Positions 1 through 7,292 of a stretch of 40,848 nucleotides of DNA are shown here, piece after piece (the stretch's first letter is position 1; every line of letters begins with the position of its first letter). The notes beneath the pieces are model-generated. The model worked only from the letters and a program-made list of their open reading frames with translations. It was not told the DNA's origin and made no database searches. This stretch comes from an uncultured Porphyromonadaceae bacterium. GTDB taxonomy: Bacteria; Bacteroidota; Bacteroidia; Bacteroidales; Muribaculaceae. The stretch covers positions 1 to 40,848 of the forward strand of contig CAMWQF010000001.1 in NCBI GenBank assembly GCA_947176285.1, read 5' to 3'. A program made the position numbers and the translations under genes.

Positions 1-46
1 TGTCGGCTGCCTTCATTGGTATCTTCACCGATCAAGAAAATGAATA

Positions 47-71
47 ATGCAGACCGGGATGTGGTCTGCAT
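47..71 (-). terminator. Putative terminator after the barrel gene
   Basis: A perfect 9-bp inverted repeat, ATGCAGACC and GGTCTGCAT, separated by 7 bases, lies 30 bases past the stop of the minus-strand barrel gene. On the minus strand it is followed by TATTCATTTTC, a weak U-rich tail. It probably ends the two-gene minus-strand transcript, but the poor tail leaves some doubt. Confidence 0.5.
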
Positions 72-101
72 ATTAGGCTTTCACTGGATTATGATAATGA
101 T

Positions 102-680
102 TTATTGGAAGGAGAATCCGATGGAGGCGGAGAAACCTCCGGCGTTGTATCTTTCGCTGCCTGCATCTTTGATGCCATCGCCATACCACTCCCATGACTT
201 GGTGGCATTCTGATAGGCATATCCACACTTGAGATATAGGCTGCATTTCTTACTTGTGGCTATTCTAAATCCCAAGGAGGGATAGCAGTAGAATCCGTAT
301 GTTAGTCCGCAATCGCCGAGCATATCGGTTGAGTCTCCTTGGAATGAGTAGCCTGCTTTGGCGTCAATGAAGGCTGTGAAACGATTGTTAATGGAGAAAT
401 CTTTCCTGATGTCACCGTAAATGGGGTAGACTTTGCGGTAGAATTCTGCATTGATGTTCCATCCTATGGCGGCTCCGGCTCCTATAAATAACTGCGGTCT
501 TGTAAAATAGATGCCATGGGTGGTGGCAGCGTTGATCTGGTTGGTGGCAAATTTTGTGTGAACTACTACGCCGGTTTCGATGTCTCCGTTGTATTTAATG
601 GATTGTGAGAAGGCTGGAAGAGCCGAGATCATGATTAAGAGGGAGGATAATACTAGTCGGGTGGATAATTTCATTTTCAT
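102..680 (-). CDS. Predicted outer-membrane beta-barrel protein
   Basis: This 192-residue protein starts with a clear signal peptide (about residues 1-26, ending in ALPAFSQ). The mature part is rich in alternating aromatic and small residues, as in small barrels of 8 to 10 strands (for example GAGAAIGWNINAEF and the C-terminal FSASIGFSFQ). I do not recognise a specific family; it resembles the broad OmpX/OMP_b-brl class of Bacteroidota. It lies 84 bases downstream of the sigma-barrel fusion on the same strand. No TAnnTTTG element is visible in the gap, so the two are probably co-transcribed and this barrel may be a partner or target of the fusion protein. That link is inferred from position only. 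Confidence 0.75.
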   Translation of the reverse strand: MKMKLSTRLVLSSLLIMISALPAFSQSIKYNGDIETGVVVHTKFATNQINAATTHGIYFTRPQLFIGAGAAIGWNINAEFYRKVYPIYGDIRKDFSINNRFTAFIDAKAGYSFQGDSTDMLGDCGLTYGFYCYPSLGFRIATSKKCSLYLKCGYAYQNATKSWEWYGDGIKDAGSERYNAGGFSASIGFSFQ

Positions 681-764
681 ATTCTCATTTTTTATTATAT
701 AGTATAGATACGATTGAATGGAAGATACTGCATGGATGATGAGAAAAAATGAAAACTGAGGGAG

Positions 765-2480
765 TTACCAGGATATGCGCAGTCCGAGGGGTATGGAGAT
801 GGAGAATGGCTCGTCATCGGTCCAGATATTGGGGATGGCGGTGTTTTGAGGGAAGTTGTAGTGCAAGGAAGGCTCTATAAAAATGTCGAGATTTTTACTG
901 AGTTGGAATGCTACGCCGATACTTCCTCCTGCCGACCATATAGCCTTTGAACTAAAGGATCTGCTTTGTATATTAGAACTCGGTGCCATCCGGGCATAGG
1001 AATAAACGGGAATTGCCAATCTTCCTCCAAAGCCAAAGTATAGTTTTACCCGATGTGAACTGTAGGCATACAAATTCACCTTCAAAGGAATCTCCAGATA
1101 ATGCCATTGGCATGTGGACACATCGATGCCATTTCTTGAATAGTGTTCGAAATCAGTGTGAAGGTAGGAATATCCTATTCCTGACTCTACCCCGAGCCAT
1201 GACGAGAAGCGTTTCTCTGCCGTAAGGGCGAAGGAGATTGGCAGATGATGCTGACGTGTTGACGAACTGAGATATCCTTCAATATCATTATAGTTGCGTA
1301 GTATTTTGGCAGGGTTCAGTAGATCTTCGTCATCAGGTCCCGGCGGGGTTTCAGGATCAAAAGGAGGATAAGGGGAACTCATATCTGCCAAATCGGAATC
1401 ACCGTTGAAACTGATTAATCCCGGATCGAAGGAAATTCCGGCAGTCCAGTTCTTATCCTGTTGTGGGGGGCGAGTCACATCGGCAAATAATCTTTCGAAG
1501 TCATCGTTGGATTCTTTTTCGATAGAAGGTTCTTGATGTTTTTCTTGTTTATCGTGTGATGTGGTTTCTATTATAGAATCTGATTCAATCGGAGATATGC
1601 TTTTCGATATATCCGGATCTGATATAAGTTTGGAAGGAGCATTGTGTTCATCTTCAATATCAGCGATATCATCCATGATTGGACCTGTGACTTTATGTTT
1701 TGAATAATGTGATACGGAAGGTATTGAAGAGTTTTCAGGAAAATCTTCAATGGTTGATTCCGGCGCTAAAGTTTGTTGCAATATTTGTTTCTTAGGAGTA
1801 GCATCGGATGATATAATATCGGAGGAGTGTAAGAAGTCGGTGTGTTTGAGAAATAAAAGAATGCCGGAAGAAACAATAAGAAGCAGGATCGATAGGAGCC
1901 CAGCACGAAGCTTATAGTCCTTTATCAACTCCCGTAGTCGGATTTTGGCATGGAAAAGTTGAGAGGATGAAGAGTTGGGTGCTATTCCGAGTATTTCAGA
2001 TATCTCTTTATGCGATTTGCCTTCAAGCACAGCAAGTCGGAACACTTTCTGATACCCCTCCGGTAGTTTCCTGATGAGGGTTTCAAGAGTTGCGAAATCG
2101 AGTATGTCTTCAAGTTCCTGTTCTTCTGCCGTTTCAGGTATTTCCTGAAGGATTGAAGTAACAGTCTGCGCCTGAAGATATTTTAATGATAGGTTTTTCA
2201 TTATAGTTGCAAGCCAGAACTCGATTCTATCGGCATCCCGTAGAGTATCAAGGCGAGTAAAAGCAGCGATGAAACCGTCGTGAAGAATATCTTGAGCGCT
2301 ATCGTGTTCGGTGACATATCGCGAAATTACATGAAGCATGCGAGGAGCGAAGCGGGTGTAGAGAATGCTCATGGCATCCCTATCACCGCGCTTGCACTCA
2401 TCCAGAAGGGTCTGATTATCGATATCAAGTTCAATGTGTCGCACATTAGAAAAGATACCGTTTGATTCTGAATACTGCAT
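765..2480 (-). CDS. ECF-type sigma factor fused to a transmembrane segment and a C-terminal beta-barrel-like domain
   Basis: One uninterrupted 571-residue frame. Residues about 25-95 match sigma-70 region 2 (DILHDGFIAAFTRLDTL, then EFWLATIMKNLSLKYL). Residues 130-188 match region 4, with the helix-turn-helix HKEISEILGIAPNSSSSQL. A single hydrophobic helix follows at 193-211 (AGLLSILLLIVSSGILLFL), preceded by Lys and Arg, so the sigma part should face the cytoplasm. Residues 212-345 are acidic, Ser/Pro/Glu-rich and probably disordered. Residues 346-571 look like an OMP_b-brl-type barrel with alternating strands, ending in LGLRISW. Separate Bacteroidota genes encode sigma factors and membrane proteins of this kind; here they form one chain. 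Proteolytic release of the sigma part is a reasonable guess. A second barrel gene follows downstream. The start codon is the only ATG before region 2. Confidence 0.85.
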   Translation of the reverse strand: MQYSESNGIFSNVRHIELDIDNQTLLDECKRGDRDAMSILYTRFAPRMLHVISRYVTEHDSAQDILHDGFIAAFTRLDTLRDADRIEFWLATIMKNLSLKYLQAQTVTSILQEIPETAEEQELEDILDFATLETLIRKLPEGYQKVFRLAVLEGKSHKEISEILGIAPNSSSSQLFHAKIRLRELIKDYKLRAGLLSILLLIVSSGILLFLKHTDFLHSSDIISSDATPKKQILQQTLAPESTIEDFPENSSIPSVSHYSKHKVTGPIMDDIADIEDEHNAPSKLISDPDISKSISPIESDSIIETTSHDKQEKHQEPSIEKESNDDFERLFADVTRPPQQDKNWTAGISFDPGLISFNGDSDLADMSSPYPPFDPETPPGPDDEDLLNPAKILRNYNDIEGYLSSSTRQHHLPISFALTAEKRFSSWLGVESGIGYSYLHTDFEHYSRNGIDVSTCQWHYLEIPLKVNLYAYSSHRVKLYFGFGGRLAIPVYSYARMAPSSNIQSRSFSSKAIWSAGGSIGVAFQLSKNLDIFIEPSLHYNFPQNTAIPNIWTDDEPFSISIPLGLRISW

Positions 2481-2509
2481 CGCGATATGAAAAAAATTAA
2501 TTATAAATG

Positions 2510-2517
2510 CAAATTTA
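2510..2517 (-). promoter_or_regulatory. -7 element upstream of the sigma-barrel fusion
   Basis: On the minus strand TAAATTTG matches the Bacteroidota -7 consensus TAnnTTTG, 30 bases before the ATG. No clear TTTG lies at the usual -33 distance, so the promoter is only partly consensus. It is back to back with the TPR-gene promoter. Confidence 0.45.
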
Positions 2518-2592
2518 GGGAAATTTCAATAAATAAGACTGTTAATTTTAATGAAAATGCAGATTTGCTCACTACGTTTGAAAAAAAAATAG

Positions 2593-2600
2593 TAAATTTG
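2593..2600 (+). promoter_or_regulatory. -7 element upstream of the TPR/DUF4292/EnvC operon
   Basis: TAAATTTG matches TAnnTTTG, 47 bases before the TPR gene. TTTG tetramers occur at 2564-2567 and 2577-2580, but their spacings (25 and 12 bases) are off the usual 19-21. The element is plausible with a weak -33 site. Confidence 0.5.
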
Positions 2601-2647
2601 CAGTTTGAAGTTATGGAATTGAAATAAATAAGATAAACTGCTTCTAT

Positions 2648-4471
2648 ATGAAGAAAGGATATATAAGGATATTGTTTGCTGTAGCAGTTATGGTGTTGAT
2701 AGGCTCTATCGGTGCTGTCGCTGCTAAATCTGCGAAGTCTGCCGAATCGAACAGGGCTAAAGCTCGATATTACTATGTAGAAGGAAGTGTGGCGATGGCA
2801 GAGGGTCGGGCATCTGAGGCTTATGAACTTATCAAAAAGGCTGCCCAGACCGATCCGGACTATGCTGAGGCGAACTACACATATGCCCTTATGCGCATGA
2901 CTCTTCGCAACGACACGCTTACATCACCTGCTGAAGTGGGAAGATCAATATCCTTGATGAAAGCCTTCATAGATCAATTCCCGGAGGAAACGGAGGAGGC
3001 TATGAATTATTCATTTTTGGCAGCACGCACAGGCAACCTTGACGAAGCGATTAGAGTAGCGGAGAGAAGCGATACTCTTGCTACGGATAAAAGTGGAATC
3101 CTATTGCAACTTGCACAGTATTATGCTGCAAAGCAAGATGCGGAAAAAGCCATAAAGACAATCGAACGCTATGAGAGGATTGAGGGGAATGATCCCGACA
3201 TTTCCCTTCGTAAATTTTCTCTCATGTTTATGAAAGGGGACACTGCTGCGTTGCTTAATGAGAGTGAACGACTTGTGAAAGAACATCCTCTCAGTACAGA
3301 GTATATGGTGATACGAGGAAATGCGATGGAGGCTTTGGAGATGCCGGACTCAGCATTGGTTTGCTATCAGCGAGCCGAAGCCCTTGACCCTGATGATGGC
3401 AGAGTGAAACTGACGCTTGCCAATTATTATCTTCAACAGGGAGACTCCGCAATGTATGATAAAAAGAGCAGTGAGGCAATATTGAGTGAAAATATCATGC
3501 TCGACGAGAAACTTGATATGATGAGGCGATATATGCAGAATATCATAGCGGATACCACTGCAGATTCCCGTCGGGGCGCACGTCTGTTTGATGGTCTGCT
3601 GCGTCAGTATCCTCACGAACCTCAGGTGCTTGATCTCGGAGCGCAATATTCTGCTGCAGTTGCCGATTTCACGAGGGCAGAAGAACTGATGTCGTATGCT
3701 ACCGATTTGGAACCGGAAAATCAAGATTATTGGTTAAGGCTTGCGCATTTCTATTTTTCCGACAGCAAATACAAGGAAGCGGTAGAAGTGTGTGAGAAAG
3801 CATTTGAAAAACTCTCAGATACTCCGCCGGGGTTACTCCTGATATATGGAACGGCATCATCAATGGACGGTAATTATGAAAAAGCGAGGTCTGCTTACCA
3901 GGGGATGCTCGATAATGAACTTCCCGGAGCGCTTCTTACGGATGATGCTCAAACCATACTTCAGAAAGCGGGGAAATTGTCGTATGAATCTCTTATGAAA
4001 GTGGCAGATATTTTCCAAATGGTGGGAGACGGAAGTTTCAAGACAGAAGATATCGACCGCGCTATGCGTGAGTATGACGTGGTTCTGGCTCTTAATCCCG
4101 AAAGTGCTATTGTACTCAACAATTATGCATATTATCTTGCGCTTGGAGGGGGAGATCTTGACAAGGCTGAGGAATTAAGCCGTAAAGCAGTGTCTGAACA
4201 ACCCGAAAATCCTACATATCTTGACACCTTGGCATGGATTCTCTATCTGAAAGGTGAATATGGAGAAGCCCTTGAGATTCAGGAGAAAGCGATAGACATG
4301 ATTGCTGCCGACAGCGAGTCTGTGGCTGAGTTTTGGGATCATCTTGGTGATATCCAGTATCGCAATGGTCAGAAAGCCAATGCTGTGGAGAGTTGGAAGA
4401 AGGCATTGGAACTTGATAAGGATAATAAGGAAATTGGGGAGAAAGTCAGAAATAAGAAGATTAAAGAATGA
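2648..4471 (+). CDS. Exported tetratricopeptide-repeat protein
   Basis: A 607-residue protein with a signal peptide (about 1-26, hydrophobic FAVAVMVLIGSIGAVAA) and many TPR units across its length. Examples are ASEAYELIKKAAQTDPDYAEANY near the N terminus and DLDKAEELSRKAVSEQPENP, then EYGEALEIQEKAIDM, near the C terminus. TPR arrays act as protein-binding scaffolds, here in the periplasm. Its stop codon overlaps the start of the DUF4292 gene in an ATGA, which shows translational coupling. The order TPR, DUF4292, EnvC-like is, as I recall, conserved in Bacteroidales and suggests an envelope or cell-wall role. The precise function is unknown. Confidence 0.88.
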   Translation: MKKGYIRILFAVAVMVLIGSIGAVAAKSAKSAESNRAKARYYYVEGSVAMAEGRASEAYELIKKAAQTDPDYAEANYTYALMRMTLRNDTLTSPAEVGRSISLMKAFIDQFPEETEEAMNYSFLAARTGNLDEAIRVAERSDTLATDKSGILLQLAQYYAAKQDAEKAIKTIERYERIEGNDPDISLRKFSLMFMKGDTAALLNESERLVKEHPLSTEYMVIRGNAMEALEMPDSALVCYQRAEALDPDDGRVKLTLANYYLQQGDSAMYDKKSSEAILSENIMLDEKLDMMRRYMQNIIADTTADSRRGARLFDGLLRQYPHEPQVLDLGAQYSAAVADFTRAEELMSYATDLEPENQDYWLRLAHFYFSDSKYKEAVEVCEKAFEKLSDTPPGLLLIYGTASSMDGNYEKARSAYQGMLDNELPGALLTDDAQTILQKAGKLSYESLMKVADIFQMVGDGSFKTEDIDRAMREYDVVLALNPESAIVLNNYAYYLALGGGDLDKAEELSRKAVSEQPENPTYLDTLAWILYLKGEYGEALEIQEKAIDMIAADSESVAEFWDHLGDIQYRNGQKANAVESWKKALELDKDNKEIGEKVRNKKIKE

Positions 4472-5337
4472 AGATGATGAAGACTATTATAGCGGCATTT
4501 TTGGCTTTCGTATTTGCCTCGGATGTCTATTGCCAGACAGTGGCAGACTCTGTTGCTGTTTGCCCTCCGGGAGATCCGGCAGAGGAGATGGCTCCGGAGC
4601 CGACTCGTGCCGACGGCTCAAGGCTTATGACGATTGAGGAGATTGCCGTCGCTTCCGACACTATAATCGCAAATTACGATTCAGAATGGATCGACCTGTC
4701 AATGCAAGGAAGGCTTCAACTTGATGTGCTTCCAATGCGCGTCAGTGTGAAAGTATATATGAAGCGAGGCGAGTCAATAATCATTTCGGCGAGAGCCCCG
4801 ATTTTCGGGGAGGTAGCCCGTCTTGAGGCGTGCCCTGATTCTATAGTTTTGATAAATAAGCATAGCCGTACATATAATACTCAGCCATTAGGTGGATTGG
4901 GAGTTGACACTAAAGCATATCTCAGCGACTTGCAAGACATAATGTTGGGACAGGTAGCATTCCCGGGAAATGGAAGGCTGACACGCGAGATGGCATTTAA
5001 TTCGCAATGGATTATGATGCCTGATGAGAATGTATTGATCTATCCGTATCAGAATTTGCAGGTGGCAGGAACTGATTATGGATTTGTAATGGAATCCGGC
5101 TATTGGCAGTTACGCTCGTTTGTGCTTATGCTTAAGAAAGCCGGTGTGGTATTAGAGACTAATTATCTTTATGGGAATGAAGGATGGACTCTCGGGCTGG
5201 AGGTGAATTTGCCTAAGAAAAAAATGCAAGGGGAAGTGGAACTTTCATATCCTGACTATAATCCCACTCCACTTGAGTTCACATCGCTCGCAGGAAAATA
5301 TCGGAAAGTCGACCTGAAGCAGTTGATGAAATTTTAA
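4468..5337 (+). CDS. DUF4292 family envelope protein
   Basis: This 289-residue protein has a signal peptide (about 1-22, ending in VYCQ) and a body typical of DUF4292. That body has a beta-rich LolA/LolB-like fold with segments such as VSVKVYMKRGESIIISARAP, then EVARLEACPDSIVLINKHSRTY. The fold suggests binding of a lipid or lipoprotein tail, but no function is proven for the family. The start codon overlaps the upstream stop by four bases (ATGA). The next gene, an EnvC-like murein hydrolase activator, starts 26 bases downstream, so all three are probably one operon. A short TAATTCATAATCTGATAG stretch at 5346-5363, resembling the heptamer repeats elsewhere in the window, fills the gap. Confidence 0.85.
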   Translation: MKMMKTIIAAFLAFVFASDVYCQTVADSVAVCPPGDPAEEMAPEPTRADGSRLMTIEEIAVASDTIIANYDSEWIDLSMQGRLQLDVLPMRVSVKVYMKRGESIIISARAPIFGEVARLEACPDSIVLINKHSRTYNTQPLGGLGVDTKAYLSDLQDIMLGQVAFPGNGRLTREMAFNSQWIMMPDENVLIYPYQNLQVAGTDYGFVMESGYWQLRSFVLMLKKAGVVLETNYLYGNEGWTLGLEVNLPKKKMQGEVELSYPDYNPTPLEFTSLAGKYRKVDLKQLMKF

Positions 5338-5363
5338 GCAATCCGTAATTCATAATCTGATAG

Positions 5364-7106
5364 ATGAAGCGTTTTCTGACAAGTAAATATTATGTAAAAA
5401 CTCTGGTTGCTATGGTGGCTGTGGTGCTTGTTTGCTGCATGCCTGATTTTGATATGGCAGGTACTGCAGTGGCGCAGACCAAGACTGCTACGACCAAGAA
5501 GAAAAAGGGCAATTCTACGGGAACGCAGAAAAAGAATGCCAAGAATCAAAAGAACTCTTCATCAGGTCAGAAGAAGTCGACACAAACTAAGACTCAAACT
5601 AAAACTCAAACTAAAAAGAAGGTATCTTCACAAGGGAAAAAGCAGGCTGCCCCATCCCCTCAATCATCTGCGGAGGCAAAGAGAATGCAAGAAGCTGCTC
5701 AGCGTGAAATTCAGCAGACCAAAGAGAAGTTGCGCCTTAATGAGCAAGAGATTAAGACCGGATTGTCAGACCTTAATCGTCTTTCTGCCGAGATATCTAC
5801 AGGACGCGTAAAGGTGCAGGGATTGCAAAATAAGGTTTCATCGCTAAATAAGGAAATAACGTCGCTTGGCGAAGAGATCTCTAAAAATGAGTCGGAACTT
5901 AAAATGATGCGTGATGAATATCTGAAAGCAGTAAAGAAAATGCGCCTGACAAAGAAGAACCAGTCAACATTGGCGTTCATTTTCGCTTCAGAAAATTTCA
6001 ACCAGGCTATGCGCAGAATCCGATATATGCGTCAATTTTCAGCATGGAAAGATAAGAAGAGCGCAGATATCGACCACAAGATAAAGCAACTTGACAGCGA
6101 GCGTCAGCGTCTTGCAGAGGTGAAGGATGCACAGACGGCGGCATTGGGACAACTTACAGAATCTCAGGCGCAGTTGGAAGAAAATCATCGTAAGCAGGAG
6201 TCTCTTGTGGCTAAACTTCGCCAGAATGGTGACGCTTTGCAGGCTCATCTTGTGGCTAAACAGAATGAGGCCAACCGGCTTAAGGAAACCATCTCAGCCT
6301 TGATTGCCCGCGAGCAGGCTAAAGCAGAGGCAGAGCGCAAGGCGAGAGAGAAGGCTGAGGCAGAACGCTTAGCCAAGGAAAAAGCAGAGGCTGAAAGAAA
6401 GGCAGCAGAAAAAGCGGCTGCAGAGAAAGCGGCTGCGGAAAAGGCAGCCAAAGAAAAGAAAGAGGCAGAGAAGAAATCGGAAGAAAAGGTTTCTTCCAAA
6501 AAGACAGAAACAGAAACCAAGAAGGCAGAGAAAGATAGGCAGAAAAATAGTGAGAAATCTGCCAGAACAAAGAAAGACCGTAAAAAGCGCGAAGAAGATA
6601 ATGCGAAGCAGCCTTCAAAGAATATAGAATCAGTTCCGACTGTAACGCCGAAGAATGTAGAGAAATCTAAGGCAACCGAATCATATTCCAACGTCAATTT
6701 TGCAAGCCTTAGAGGCAGTTTGCCGCGACCGGTAGAAGGAAGTTGGAGGATAACCAATCCGTTTGGACGTCATTCAATGCCGGAACTTCCCGAGATAGAG
6801 TATGACAATCCGGGAATTGATGCTGAGGTGGCTATGGGAGCCACAGTGAAATCGGTATGTGGCGGAAAAGTGTCGGGAGTATATAAAGTGGCAGGTTATG
6901 GCACAGTGGTCATTGTCAATCATGGAGATTATTATACAGTTTATGGTAATCTTGCATCCACAAATGTGTCGGTTGGCACATCAGTAGGAGCAGGGCAGTC
7001 ATTGGGAACAGCCGGCACCGACCCCGACGACCATCGCCGAGGCTCTGTCCACTTCGAAGTTTGGAAAGGCCGCGAAAAGCAGAACCCCTCCTCCTGGCTC
7101 CGATAA
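5364..7106 (+). CDS. EnvC-like murein hydrolase activator (degenerate LytM/M23 domain)
   Basis: A 580-residue exported protein. A signal sequence (about 1-38) is followed by a Lys/Thr/Gln-rich tract with KTQTKTQTKTQTKK (about 40-95). Next come long coiled coils (about 105-300), an Ala/Glu/Lys-rich charged helix (about 300-400) and a C-terminal LytM domain (about 455-580). Zinc ligands are partly lost: the usual HxGxD histidine is Asn482 (NPGID, Asp486 kept), the YxH histidine is Asn529 (YGN), and HxH reads Ser561-Val-His563. This matches EnvC-type proteins, which do not cut peptidoglycan but activate amidases for daughter-cell separation. The cognate amidase is not in the window. It is last in the TPR-DUF4292 operon. 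Confidence 0.88.
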   Translation: MKRFLTSKYYVKTLVAMVAVVLVCCMPDFDMAGTAVAQTKTATTKKKKGNSTGTQKKNAKNQKNSSSGQKKSTQTKTQTKTQTKKKVSSQGKKQAAPSPQSSAEAKRMQEAAQREIQQTKEKLRLNEQEIKTGLSDLNRLSAEISTGRVKVQGLQNKVSSLNKEITSLGEEISKNESELKMMRDEYLKAVKKMRLTKKNQSTLAFIFASENFNQAMRRIRYMRQFSAWKDKKSADIDHKIKQLDSERQRLAEVKDAQTAALGQLTESQAQLEENHRKQESLVAKLRQNGDALQAHLVAKQNEANRLKETISALIAREQAKAEAERKAREKAEAERLAKEKAEAERKAAEKAAAEKAAAEKAAKEKKEAEKKSEEKVSSKKTETETKKAEKDRQKNSEKSARTKKDRKKREEDNAKQPSKNIESVPTVTPKNVEKSKATESYSNVNFASLRGSLPRPVEGSWRITNPFGRHSMPELPEIEYDNPGIDAEVAMGATVKSVCGGKVSGVYKVAGYGTVVIVNHGDYYTVYGNLASTNVSVGTSVGAGQSLGTAGTDPDDHRRGSVHFEVWKGREKQNPSSWLR

Positions 7107-7236
7107 CTCCGATAATGTCAGACATCATTCTCCATTGCAGTTAGATGTTCGCTTGATTGCTTGCCAATAGATAAGTTTGATTTCAGATTGTTTTTGGATA
7201 AAAAATGAGGGATTTGGGAATTATTTTGTCTTAAGA

Positions 7237-7268
7237 TTTGGCAGTTATGATAAAAAAATGTAATTTTG
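7237..7268 (+). promoter_or_regulatory. Promoter of the ilv operon
   Basis: TTTG at 7237-7240, a 20-base spacer and TAATTTTG at 7261-7268 match the Bacteroidota consensus. Transcription should start near 7275, leaving a leader of only about 20 bases before ilvD. That leaves no room for a leader-peptide attenuator, riboswitch or T-box. Confidence 0.75.
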
Positions 7269-7292
7269 CATTTTTAAACACAGGAAAATCTT

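Noticed and set aside
1..46. Gene fragment at the left edge
   Set aside because: No frame of useful length or recognisable motif can be read in this short stretch.
6245..6757. Long antisense frame (170 residues) opposite the EnvC-like gene
   Set aside because: It is the complement of the Ala/Glu/Lys low-complexity codons, giving Ser/Phe/Ala runs; no family resemblance and the sense gene is well supported.
7107..7292. Riboswitch, T-box or leader-peptide attenuator before ilvD
   Set aside because: The predicted start of transcription near 7275 leaves a leader of only about 20 bases, and no branched-chain-rich short ORF or terminator pair is seen.
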